From Cellulomonas sp. Leaf395 (GTDB lineage: Bacteria > Actinomycetota > Actinomycetes > Actinomycetales > Cellulomonadaceae), in contig NZ_LMQI01000005.1 in NCBI RefSeq assembly GCF_001424125.1, positions 465,567 through 529,566 on the forward strand: DNA of 64,000 nucleotides. The letters are read 5' to 3'. The notes under the pieces were generated by a model. The model ran no database searches. It worked only from the letters and a program-made list of their open reading frames with translations, and was not told the DNA's origin. The translations under genes were made by a program, and so were the position numbers. Shown here in pieces: positions 34,322-42,757 of this stretch (position 1 is its first letter; each line of letters starts with the position of its first letter).

Positions 34322-35152
34322 GTGAATGCTCGCCGCGGGGATGAACCCGGCGGCCGGATGCCGCTGCGCGCCCATCTGGTCGAGCTGCGCCGCCGTGTCT
34401 TCCTCGCCGCCCTCGGTGTCGTCGTCGGTGCCGTCATCGGCTGGTTCCTCTACGACCCCGTGTTCGCCGCGCTCCAGCAGCCGATCGAGCTCGTCGCCGA
34501 GCAGAGCGACGACCTCATCACGCTGAACTTCGCCGGCATCGCCACGTCGTTCGACATGCGGGTGAAGGTCTCGTTCTTCCTCGGCGTGATCCTGTCCAGC
34601 CCGTGGTGGCTCTACCAGTTCTGGGCGTTCGTCACGCCCGGGCTGACCCGGCGCGAGCGTGCGTACGCCATCGGGTTCGTGGCGGTCGCCGTGCCGTTGT
34701 TCCTCGCCGGGGCGTACGTCGCGTGGTGGGTGCTGCCCAACGCGGTGCGGCTGCTCACCGAGTTCACGCCGTCGGGTGCGACCAACATCATCGATGCGCA
34801 GACGTACCTCGGGTTCGTCATGCGGATCATGCTCGCGTTCGGCATCGCCTTCCTGCTGCCCGTCGTGATGGTGGCTCTGAACTTCGCCGGGGTCGGGACG
34901 GCCGCCACCTGGCGCAAGAGCTGGCGGTGGGCGGTCCTGCTCTCGTTCGTGTTCGCCGCCGTGGTCACGCCGACGCCCGACGCGATCACGATGCTCGCCA
35001 TCGCCATCCCGATGAGCGCGCTGTACTTCCTGGCCCTCGGCGTCTGCGTCATCCACGACCGCCGCGTCGACCGCCGGCGGGTGGCCGCGGGACTCCCGCG
35101 GCTGGACGGCACGATGGCCGACGAGCCCGACGCCGCGGCCGGTACGGCGTGA
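34322..35152 (+). CDS. tatC: Twin-arginine translocase subunit TatC
   Basis: Receptor for twin-arginine signal peptides. 276 residues, six membrane helices. Conserved N-terminal MPLRAHLVELRRRVFLAALG (~13-32), SPWWLYQFWAFVTPGLTRRERAY (~94-116) and the helix 4-6 region. GTG start. The stop overlaps the lipid kinase gene (GTGA at 35149-35152). Confidence 0.95.
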   Translation: MNARRGDEPGGRMPLRAHLVELRRRVFLAALGVVVGAVIGWFLYDPVFAALQQPIELVAEQSDDLITLNFAGIATSFDMRVKVSFFLGVILSSPWWLYQFWAFVTPGLTRRERAYAIGFVAVAVPLFLAGAYVAWWVLPNAVRLLTEFTPSGATNIIDAQTYLGFVMRIMLAFGIAFLLPVVMVALNFAGVGTAATWRKSWRWAVLLSFVFAAVVTPTPDAITMLAIAIPMSALYFLALGVCVIHDRRVDRRRVAAGLPRLDGTMADEPDAAAGTA

Positions 35153-36063
35153 TCCACCTCGGCCTCGTCATCAACCCCACCGCGGGCAGAGGCCGAGGCA
35201 CGCAGGCCGGTCTCCGGGTGCACGAGCTCCTGCGCTCACGCGGTCACAAGGTCGAGGACCTCTCAGCGGCCACCCTGGCGCAGGCGACCGACCGGGCACG
35301 GGCGGCGGCGGTGCAGGGGCTCGACGCGCTGGTGGTGGTCGGTGGGGACGGGATGGTGCACCTCGGCGTGAACGTCGTCGCGGGCACCGGTCTGCCGCTG
35401 GGCATCGTGGCCGCGGGGACCGGCAACGACATCGCGCGCACCCTCCGGCTCCCGCGCGGCGACGCGGAGGCCGCGGTCGCGGCGGTCGAGCACGGGCTGC
35501 TGGACGGTCCGCGGCGCGTGGACGCCGTCCGGGTCGGGTCGCCGGAGCACGCGGCGCACGAGTGGTACCTGGGTGTGCTGTCCTGCGGTTTCGACGCCGC
35601 GATCAACGCACGAGCCAACCAGATGTCCTGGCCGAGGGGGTCCGGTCGCTACGTGCGGGCGCTGGCCGCCGAGCTCGGTCGGTTCCGGCCCTACGGCTAC
35701 CGCGTGACCCTCGACGACTCGGTGTGGGAGTCGGCCGGCACGCTCGTCGCCGTCGCCAACGTCCCGTGGATCGGTGGTGGGCTCAAGATCGCGCCCGACG
35801 CGGTCATCGACGACGGGCTGCTCGACGTCGTCGTCGCCGGGCCGTTCACCAAGCCGGGGGTCGTGAAGATCTTCCCGGGCATCTACCAGGGCAAGCACGT
35901 CGGCCACCCCGCGGTGGACGTCCTCCGCAGCCGGTCGGTCCTCATCGAGCCGCTCACCGACCTCGGCCCCGTCCCGCCCGTGGCCTTCGCGGACGGCGAG
36001 CGCATCGGCCCGCTGCCCCTCCGCGTCACGGTCGACCCGGGGGCACTGTCCATACTCTGCTGA
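35149..36063 (+). CDS. Diacylglycerol kinase-family lipid kinase
   Basis: 304 residues. Catalytic domain with NPTAGRGRG (~9-17) and VVVGGDGMVHLGVN (~62-75). The usual GGDGTVN reads GGDGMVH here; the Asp is kept. GTGNDIARTLRLPRGD (~90) follows. The C-terminal DAGK domain contains GGGLKIAPDAVIDDGLLDVVV (~204). It probably phosphorylates diacylglycerol or a related lipid. Translationally coupled to tatC. The 3' end overlaps the first copy of a ~34-bp tandem repeat (36046-36140). Confidence 0.88.
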   Translation: MIHLGLVINPTAGRGRGTQAGLRVHELLRSRGHKVEDLSAATLAQATDRARAAAVQGLDALVVVGGDGMVHLGVNVVAGTGLPLGIVAAGTGNDIARTLRLPRGDAEAAVAAVEHGLLDGPRRVDAVRVGSPEHAAHEWYLGVLSCGFDAAINARANQMSWPRGSGRYVRALAAELGRFRPYGYRVTLDDSVWESAGTLVAVANVPWIGGGLKIAPDAVIDDGLLDVVVAGPFTKPGVVKIFPGIYQGKHVGHPAVDVLRSRSVLIEPLTDLGPVPPVAFADGERIGPLPLRVTVDPGALSILC

Positions 36064-36140
36064 GCGCCCTCCAGGCTTGCTGTCCCTCCTCTGCTGAGCG
36101 CCCTCCGGGCTGCTGTCCATCCTGCGCTGAGCGCGCGCCG
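36046..36140 (+). repeat. Imperfect ~34-bp tandem repeat at the kinase stop
   Basis: Three degenerate units begin with CTGTCC at 36046, 36080 and 36113 (periods 34 and 33). Each continues with a variant of CTGCTGAGCGCCCTCC. The first unit contains the last codons and stop of the lipid kinase; units two and three are non-coding. It probably arose by local duplication. Confidence 0.75.
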
Positions 36141-36166
36141 CATGATGCGCGCAGGCGCGGTGTGCC

Positions 36167-36178
36167 TAGGGTGTGCAG
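36167..36178 (+). promoter_or_regulatory. -10 box for leaderless helY transcript
   Basis: TAGGGT (36167-36172), 6 nt, then GTG at 36179, which is in frame with the helicase. This spacing selects 36179 as start. Confidence 0.45.
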
Positions 36179-39046
36179 GTGGTGTCCCGCTCCCGGAGAT
36201 CCGTCCCGCCGTCCTCGTCGCCGAGCGTGAGCACGCCGCCCGCTGAACCCTCCCCGGCCGAGCGGTACGCCGCGGCCAGGCGTCGGGCCGAGGTCGACCG
36301 CAGCGAGCTCGGGCAGTTCCGCGAGCTGCTGGGCTTCCCGCTGGACGAGTTCCAGGTCGACGCCTGCCAGGCACTGGAGCGTGGGAGCGGCGTGCTGGTC
36401 GCGGCGCCGACCGGCGCGGGCAAGACCGTGGTCGGGGAGTTCGCGGTGCACCTTGCGCTCGCGTCGGGCCGCAAGGCGTTCTACACGACGCCCATCAAGG
36501 CCCTGTCCAACCAGAAGTACTCGGACCTGGTCCGCCGCTACGGCGCCGATCAGGTCGGTCTGCTCACGGGCGACACCACGATCAACGGCGACGCACCGGT
36601 GGTCGTCATGACCACCGAGGTCCTGCGCAACATGCTCTACGCCGGATCCACGACGCTTCAGGGCCTCGGGTTCGTGGTCATGGACGAGGTGCACTACCTC
36701 GCCGACCGGTTCCGAGGACCGGTCTGGGAAGAGGTGATCATCCACCTCACCGACGACGTGCAGCTGGTCTCGCTGTCCGCGACCGTGTCCAACGCCGAGG
36801 AGTTCGGCGACTGGCTGGCCACCGTGCGCGGTGATACGACGGTGGTGGTCAGCGAGCACCGCCCCGTCCCGCTCGGGCAGCACGTCCTGGTACACGGGGA
36901 CCTGCTGGATCTGTACGCCGGCCACGTGGACCCCACGGCTCCCGGCGTCGACCCGCCGATCAACCCGGATCTCACGCACCTGCTGCGGCGCAGCAACCGC
37001 GAGGAGCCGGGTCACCCGCGTCGCGGGCCGCGCGACCGGGGCGGCCGGCCACGACCGGGCGGCTCGCGCCCCGGCGGTGGTCGCCCGACGCCGCGCTTCG
37101 CGGTCGTCGACGCGCTCGACCGCGACGGGCTGCTGCCCGCGATCGTCTTCATCTTCTCCCGCGCCGGGTGCCAGGGAGCCGTTCAGCAGTGCCTGTCCGC
37201 CGGCGTCCGGTTGACCACTCCTGCGGAGGTCGCCGAGATCCGCCGCATCGTGGAGGAGCGGTGCGCGGCTGTGCCGCCCGAGGACCTCGACGTGCTCGGG
37301 TACTGGGAGTTCAGCGACGCCCTCCAGCGCGGGGTCGCCGCGCACCACGCCGGGATGCTGCCGCTGTTCAAGGAGACCGTCGAGGACCTCTTCTCCCGCG
37401 GTCTGGTCAAGGTCGTGTTCGCCACGGAGACGCTCGCGCTCGGCATCAACATGCCCGCGCGGTCCGTGGTCATGGAGAAGCTGGTCAAGTGGGACGGGTC
37501 GAACCACGTCGACGTCACTCCGGGCGAGTACACGCAGCTGACCGGACGGGCAGGGCGGCGGGGGATCGACACGGAGGGCCACGCGGTCGTCGTCGCGCAC
37601 CCCGGCCTGGACCCGGTGCAGCTGGCGGGACTCGCGTCGAAGCGGCTGTACCCCCTGCGATCGAGCTTCCGCCCGACCTACAACATGGCCGTCAACCTGG
37701 TCGCCCAGGTGGGCCGGGACCGTGCGCGAGAGGTGCTGGAGACCTCCTTCGCGCAGTTCCAGGCCGACCGGGGGGTGGTCGGCCTGGCGCGGCAGGCACA
37801 GGGGCACGCAAAGGCCCTGGAGGGGTACGCCAGCGCCATGGCGTGCCACCAGGGCGACTTCGCCGAGTACGCCGCGCTGCGGCGACAGATCACCGCACGC
37901 GAGAAGGACCTCACCCGCGCCGAGGCGTCCGCACGCCGAGCCGAGGTGGCGCGCACGCTCGAGGGCCTGCGGGTCGGTGACGTCCTGGAGATCCCGGTCG
38001 GACGCCGGTCCGGCCACGCCGTCGTCATCGACCCGGGCGGCGCCGCCGGGTTCGACGGGCCGAAGCCGACGGTGCTGACCGTCGACCGCCAGGTGCGCAA
38101 GCTGACCGTGGCGGACGTCGGCACCGGCGTGAGCACGGTGGGGTTCCTGCGCGTGCCGAAGGGCTTCACCGCGCGGGTGCCGGCCGCACGTCGCGACCTC
38201 GCGGCGGCCCTGCGGTCCACGGTCGGGACGAGCACCGGACCCACCCGCAAGGACCGGCCGAAGGGCGGTCGTCGTGCCGCCGAGGACGACGCCGAGATCG
38301 CCGCCCTGCGTCGGCGGCTGCGTGCGCACCCGTGCCACAGCTGCCCGGAGCGCGAGGAGCACGCTCGCTGGGCGGAGCGCTGGGCGCGGCTGGCAGGCGA
38401 GCACGACGCCCTCGTTGCGCGCATCGCCGGGCGGACGGGGTCGATCGCCGCCGTCTTCGACCGCATCTGCGACATCCTGCTCCGGCTCGGCTACCTGGCC
38501 ACGACGACCGACGACGCCGGCCGCGCCGCGCTGGAGGTCACCGACGACGGGCGGTGGCTGCGCCGCCTCTACGCGGAGAACGACCTGCTCCTCGCGGAGT
38601 GCCTGCGCCGTGGCGTCTTCGACGAGCTCGACGCCCCTGGCCTGGCCGCGGCCGTCTCGACGCTCGTGTACCGCTCGCGGCGCGACGACCAGGGCGAGCC
38701 GCGCATCCCCGGCGGGCCGAACAGCCGGCTCGGCGTCGCGCTCGACGCCTGCGTCCGCGCCTGGTCGGAGCTGGACGACCTCGAGACCGCGCACAAGGTG
38801 GAGACCATCCAGCCGCTCGACGCGGGTCTCGTCGAGGCCGTGCACCGGTGGGCCGCCGGACGCAGCCTCGACGCGGTCCTCAAGGGCAGCGAGCTCTCCG
38901 TAGGCGACTTCGTGCGGTGGTGCAAGCAGGTCATCGACGTGCTCGACCAGGTCTCGCAGGCGGCACCGCACCAGCGGCTGCGGGCCACCGCCCGGCAGGC
39001 AGTGGACGCCCTGCGGCACGGGGTCGTCGCGTACTCCTCGGTCTAG
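36179..39046 (+). CDS. helY: Superfamily 2 DEAD/DEAH helicase, HelY (Ski2/Mtr4-like)
   Basis: 955 residues from GTG 36179; alternative starts are GTG 36173 and GTG 36227, the latter with better family agreement after a Ser-rich tail. Motif I APTGAGKTVVGEF (~77), TTPIKALSNQKY, motif II MDEVHYLAD (~168), motif III SLSATVSNAEEFGDWL, motif VI QLTGRAGRRGIDTEGH (~453). An Arg/Gly-rich insertion of ~35 residues sits at ~272-306. The C-terminal part resembles Ski2/Mtr4 helical domains. Probably an RNA or DNA 3'-5' helicase. It follows the tat genes as in mycobacteria. Confidence 0.9.
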   Translation: MVSRSRRSVPPSSSPSVSTPPAEPSPAERYAAARRRAEVDRSELGQFRELLGFPLDEFQVDACQALERGSGVLVAAPTGAGKTVVGEFAVHLALASGRKAFYTTPIKALSNQKYSDLVRRYGADQVGLLTGDTTINGDAPVVVMTTEVLRNMLYAGSTTLQGLGFVVMDEVHYLADRFRGPVWEEVIIHLTDDVQLVSLSATVSNAEEFGDWLATVRGDTTVVVSEHRPVPLGQHVLVHGDLLDLYAGHVDPTAPGVDPPINPDLTHLLRRSNREEPGHPRRGPRDRGGRPRPGGSRPGGGRPTPRFAVVDALDRDGLLPAIVFIFSRAGCQGAVQQCLSAGVRLTTPAEVAEIRRIVEERCAAVPPEDLDVLGYWEFSDALQRGVAAHHAGMLPLFKETVEDLFSRGLVKVVFATETLALGINMPARSVVMEKLVKWDGSNHVDVTPGEYTQLTGRAGRRGIDTEGHAVVVAHPGLDPVQLAGLASKRLYPLRSSFRPTYNMAVNLVAQVGRDRAREVLETSFAQFQADRGVVGLARQAQGHAKALEGYASAMACHQGDFAEYAALRRQITAREKDLTRAEASARRAEVARTLEGLRVGDVLEIPVGRRSGHAVVIDPGGAAGFDGPKPTVLTVDRQVRKLTVADVGTGVSTVGFLRVPKGFTARVPAARRDLAAALRSTVGTSTGPTRKDRPKGGRRAAEDDAEIAALRRRLRAHPCHSCPEREEHARWAERWARLAGEHDALVARIAGRTGSIAAVFDRICDILLRLGYLATTTDDAGRAALEVTDDGRWLRRLYAENDLLLAECLRRGVFDELDAPGLAAAVSTLVYRSRRDDQGEPRIPGGPNSRLGVALDACVRAWSELDDLETAHKVETIQPLDAGLVEAVHRWAAGRSLDAVLKGSELSVGDFVRWCKQVIDVLDQVSQAAPHQRLRATARQAVDALRHGVVAYSSV

Positions 39047-39108
39047 GCCCCACGCCCTTCACCCGGTCGCGCGTCCGGTTCGGCAGGCTTTGCCGGGCTG
39101 GCCTGCCC

Positions 39109-39122
39109 TATCGTGTGCCCCT
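39109..39122 (+). promoter_or_regulatory. -10 box for leaderless amidohydrolase transcript
   Basis: TATCGT (39109-39114), 8 nt, then GTG at 39123. No ribosome-binding site is seen. Confidence 0.45.
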
Positions 39123-40751
39123 GTGAGCTCGACCCTGTACCGGCACGGCGTGGTGCACTCCGCCGCCGACCCCTTCGCCGAAGCGCTGCTGGTGGACGAC
39201 GGCACGGTCGTCTGGCTCGGCGCCGACGACACCGCCGACGGCATGGTGTCGCGCGCGGACGAGGTGGTCGACCTCGACGGGGCGCTGGTCGCACCCGGGT
39301 TCGTCGACGCGCACGTCCACGTCCTCGAGACCGGGCTCGCCCTGGAGTCGATCGACCTGTCGCCCGACGGCGGCGTGCACTCGCTCGCGGACGCCCTCGA
39401 CGCGGTGCACCGGGCGGCGCGCGAGCGGACCACCGACAACCCGGTGCTCGGGTTCGGCTGGGACGAGCTGCGCTGGCCCGAGGGCCGGCCGCCCACCCGC
39501 GAGGAGCTCGACGCCGCGGCCGGCGGCGCACCGGTCTACCTCGCGCGCGTCGACGTGCACTCCGCGGTGGTGTCGAGCACGCTGTCCGCCGCCGCAGGCC
39601 TCGACAGGCTGCCGGGCTGGAGCTACGACGGGCGTGTCGAGCGAGAGGCTCACCACGCCGCGCGCGACGCCGCCCGCGCGGTGAGCCCCGAGCGCCGGAC
39701 CTCCCTGTACCGGCGCGCCCTCGAGCACGCGGCTGCGCGCGGCGTCGTCTCCGTGCACGAGCATTCCGCACCGTCCATCGACACCCGCGCCGGGCTGGTC
39801 GAGCTCCTGGAGCTGACCGCCGACGCCGCCGGCGGGCTCCCGCACCTCGTGGCCTATCGCGGGGAGCCGTGCGTCACCGTCGACGACGCACGCGAGATCC
39901 TCGCCGCGATCCCGGGCCTGACAGGCATCGGAGGCGATCTCAACATCGACGGCTCGCTGGGCTCGCACACCGCCGCCGTCCGCTCGCCGTACACGGACGC
40001 GCCGGACAGCTCGGGCGTGCTCTACCTGAGCGCCGAGCAGGTCTGCAACCACCTCACCGCCGTGACGCGGGCGGGCGTGCAGGGCGGCTTCCACGTCATC
40101 GGCGACCGGGCGATGGACGAGCTGTTGCTCGGGCTGCGCGCCGCCGTGGACGTCGAGGGTCCCGACGCCATCGCCCGGATGGGGCACCGGCTCGAGCACG
40201 CCGAGATGGTCGACGCACCGACCCTCGCCGCGCTCGTCCTGCTCGGTGTGCGGCTAAGCATGCAGCCGGCGTTCGACGCCGCGTGGGGCGGTCCCGACGG
40301 CATGTACGCGACACGGCTCGGTGCCGGCCGTGCTGCCGCGCTCAACCCGCTCGCCGACCTCGCCGCTGCCGGGGTGCCCCTCGCCTTCGGATCGGACTCG
40401 CCGGTGACCCCCGTGGACCCGTGGGCAGGCGTCCTGGCTGCCGTGCAGCATCACGCCGTCGACCAGCGGATCTCCGCCAGGGCGGCCTTTCGCGCCTCGA
40501 CCAGGGGCGGCTGGCGGATCGCAGGTCTCGACCACACGGGCGCCGGCGAGCTCAGGGTCGGCGCACCGGCGCACCTCGCCGTCTGGCGCGCTGAGCACCT
40601 CACGGTGCAGGCCGCCGAAGGCCGGTTCTCGTCCTGGAGCACCGACGCGCGGGCGGGCATCCCGCTCCTGCCCGACCTCGCGCCCGACGCGCCGGACCCG
40701 GTCTGCCTGCGGACGGTACGCGGCGGCGTGGTGCTGCACGACGCCCTCTAG
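39123..40751 (+). CDS. Amidohydrolase family 3 (YtcJ-like)
   Basis: 542 residues from GTG 39123, chosen by the leaderless -10 box and because the upstream residues are not family-like. Metal-binding HxH in GFVDAHVHVLETGL (~59-72), then HSAVVSSTLSA, VSVHEHSAPS, FHVIGDRAMDELL, GHRLEHAEM and the final FGSDSPVTPVDPW (~420). This is the pattern of amidohydrolase_3 enzymes acting on N-formyl or N-acyl compounds. The substrate cannot be named. Stands alone between helY and lnt. Confidence 0.85.
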   Translation: MSSTLYRHGVVHSAADPFAEALLVDDGTVVWLGADDTADGMVSRADEVVDLDGALVAPGFVDAHVHVLETGLALESIDLSPDGGVHSLADALDAVHRAARERTTDNPVLGFGWDELRWPEGRPPTREELDAAAGGAPVYLARVDVHSAVVSSTLSAAAGLDRLPGWSYDGRVEREAHHAARDAARAVSPERRTSLYRRALEHAAARGVVSVHEHSAPSIDTRAGLVELLELTADAAGGLPHLVAYRGEPCVTVDDAREILAAIPGLTGIGGDLNIDGSLGSHTAAVRSPYTDAPDSSGVLYLSAEQVCNHLTAVTRAGVQGGFHVIGDRAMDELLLGLRAAVDVEGPDAIARMGHRLEHAEMVDAPTLAALVLLGVRLSMQPAFDAAWGGPDGMYATRLGAGRAAALNPLADLAAAGVPLAFGSDSPVTPVDPWAGVLAAVQHHAVDQRISARAAFRASTRGGWRIAGLDHTGAGELRVGAPAHLAVWRAEHLTVQAAEGRFSSWSTDARAGIPLLPDLAPDAPDPVCLRTVRGGVVLHDAL

Positions 40752-40925
40752 GACGGCGAGGCGTGCGGCGGGTGAAAATCTCGATGGCCCGCCTCCCGAC
40801 CGGGTCCGCGCGCTTCCGCCCGATCCGCCGACACGCGCGACGACACGCCGGGCCGACCCGGTCGGACGGGTCCGATGGTGCGCGGGTGACCTGCGAGTAC
40901 GGCTCCCACCTGCACCGACGCCGCC

Positions 40926-40953
40926 TTGACACGCCTGTGGATCTCGGTAGGTT
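40926..40953 (+). promoter_or_regulatory. Candidate sigma-70 promoter upstream of lnt
   Basis: Perfect TTGACA at 40926-40931, 16-bp spacer, TAGGTT at 40948-40953. The distance to the lnt start is about 240 bp, so it would give a long leader or drive an unseen small RNA. Confidence 0.45.
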
Positions 40954-41179
40954 CCTCTGGAGATCCACCGTTGCGGACATGCGCGTGACGACGTCGTCGG
41001 GGGCCTGTGAGGGCGACGGTGGGGGAGGGCTCCGACCGGGCCCGCGTGTTCAGTAGACAACGGTCCGTGCGCCTGCACGCGACCGGTACGAAGGACACGC
41101 GGGCCGGTCGGTCGGACCCGTCGACACCCGCGCTGCAACCGTGTCGCGGGCCGGTCGCCAGTGCCTCAGTCGCCTGACG

Positions 41180-41191
41180 TACCCTCCAGTG
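41180..41191 (+). promoter_or_regulatory. -10 box for leaderless lnt transcript
   Basis: TACCCT (41180-41185), 6 nt, then GTG at 41192. Confidence 0.45.
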
Positions 41192-42757
41192 GTGCCCGCC
41201 CGTGAACCTGCCCGCTGGTGGACTCTCGTCCTCGCCGTCGCGGGCGGCCTGCTGACCCGCCTCGCGTTCCCTGAGCCCGGCTGGTGGGGTGCGGCCTTCC
41301 TCGGCGTCGCGTTCCTGTACCTGGCACTGCGGCGCGACGGCGCTCCCTGGAACGCCCTGGTCGGGCTCCTGTGGGGGCTCGCGTTCTTCCTGCCGCTGAT
41401 CACGTGGGCCGACGAGGCCGTCGGTCTGGTGCCGTGGTTGGCGCTCAGCACGCTGGAAGCGGCGTACTTCGCACTCTTAGGCGCCGCGTGGACGTGGGCA
41501 CGGCGCGGCAACGCGGTCTGGCGCAACATCGGCCTGCAGGTGGTCGTCTTCACCATCCTCTTCGTCGCGACCGAGGAGCTGGCCGCCGCCTGGCCGTTCG
41601 GGGGCTTCCCCTGGGGGCGCCTGGCGTTCTCCCAGGCCGACTCGCCGCTGGCCGCACTCGCCTCCCTGGCGGGTACGCCGCTGCTCTCCGGGGCTGTGGT
41701 GGCGGTCGGTGTGCTGCTGGCGCGGATCATGCTGGCCGCCCGCGGGCTGGAGATCGGTCGGGTGGTCGTCGCGACGGCCGTCGTCGGAACCGTGCTCCTG
41801 GTCGGCACGCTGATCCCGCTCGACACCCAGGCGCAGACCGGGGGCCTGCGCATCGGCGCCGTCCAGGGCAACGTGCCCGGCACCGGGCTCGACGCGTTCG
41901 GGCAACGGCAGGCCGTGCTCGACAACCACGTCGCCGGCACCTACGCGCTGCTCGACCAGGTGGAGCCCGGCGAGCTCGACCTCGTCCTGTGGCCGGAGAA
42001 CGGGACCGACATCGACCCGCAGGTCGACGAGACAGCCGCGGACCTCATCGACGGAGCCGCACAGGCGGTCGACGCCCCGCTGCTCGTCGGCACGGTGCAG
42101 TACCCGCCGAGCGGCGGCCGGTACAACACCGCGGTCCTGTGGGAGCCGGGCGTGGGCGTCACCGCGACGTACACCAAGCAGCATCCGGCACCGTTCGCGG
42201 AGTACATCCCGATCCGCTCGTTCGTCCGGCAGTTCTCGTCAGCCGTGGACCTGGTGACGCGGGACATGCTCCCCGGCACCGAGCCGGGCTACATCCCGCT
42301 CGACTCCGAGCGGCTCGGACGGACCGTCGGTATCGGCGACGTGATCTGCTTCGAGGTCGCCTATGACGGCATCGTGCGCGAGGCGGTCCGGTCCGGTGGG
42401 GAGGTGCTGGTCGTCCAGACGAACAACGCGTCCTTCGGCGTCTCCGACGAGTCCACGCAGCAGCTGGCGATGTCCCGCATCCGCGCGATCGAGCACGGGC
42501 GGGCGACCGTGCAGATCTCCACGGTCGGCGTGAGCGCCGTCATCGAGCCCAACGGGGTGGTCAGCCAGCAGACCGGCCTCTTCACCGCAGAGCAGATGGT
42601 GGCTACCCTTCCTCTGCGCGACACGCTGACGCCCGCAACGAGGCTGGGCTCGTGGCCCGCATGGATCATCGACGCCCTCGCGGTGTGCGTGGTGCTCGCC
42701 GGTGCAGCCGGGGCGTACCGGGTGCGCCGCGCCGACCGGATCGAGACAGCCGTATGA
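41192..42757 (+). CDS. lnt: Apolipoprotein N-acyltransferase
   Basis: Adds the third acyl chain to lipoproteins at the membrane. 521 residues from GTG 41192 (an upstream GTG at 41141 would add 17 residues). N-terminal ~200 residues hold 6-7 membrane segments. The C-terminal nitrilase-like domain carries the Glu-Lys-Cys triad: LVLWPENGTDID (~264), TYTKQHPAPFAEY (~328) and VICFEVAYD (~386). The stop overlaps ppm1 (ATGA). In mycobacteria the two activities are fused in one protein (Ppm1, Rv2051c); here they are separate chains. Confidence 0.92.
   Translation: MPAREPARWWTLVLAVAGGLLTRLAFPEPGWWGAAFLGVAFLYLALRRDGAPWNALVGLLWGLAFFLPLITWADEAVGLVPWLALSTLEAAYFALLGAAWTWARRGNAVWRNIGLQVVVFTILFVATEELAAAWPFGGFPWGRLAFSQADSPLAALASLAGTPLLSGAVVAVGVLLARIMLAARGLEIGRVVVATAVVGTVLLVGTLIPLDTQAQTGGLRIGAVQGNVPGTGLDAFGQRQAVLDNHVAGTYALLDQVEPGELDLVLWPENGTDIDPQVDETAADLIDGAAQAVDAPLLVGTVQYPPSGGRYNTAVLWEPGVGVTATYTKQHPAPFAEYIPIRSFVRQFSSAVDLVTRDMLPGTEPGYIPLDSERLGRTVGIGDVICFEVAYDGIVREAVRSGGEVLVVQTNNASFGVSDESTQQLAMSRIRAIEHGRATVQISTVGVSAVIEPNGVVSQQTGLFTAEQMVATLPLRDTLTPATRLGSWPAWIIDALAVCVVLAGAAGAYRVRRADRIETAV

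Larger units (their letters stand above)
40752..41191 (+). other. Intergenic stretch with a promoter candidate
   Basis: 440 bp without a convincing gene. The short open frames here are Arg-rich or lack ribosome-binding sites. A sigma-70-like promoter, TTGACA (40926-40931), 16 bp, TAGGTT (40948-40953), lies in the middle and a -10 box sits just before lnt. No tRNA-like fold was seen. Confidence 0.6.

Noticed and set aside
40763-41056. 97-residue open frame between the amidohydrolase and lnt
   Set aside because: No ribosome-binding site, Arg/Gly-rich, no motif.
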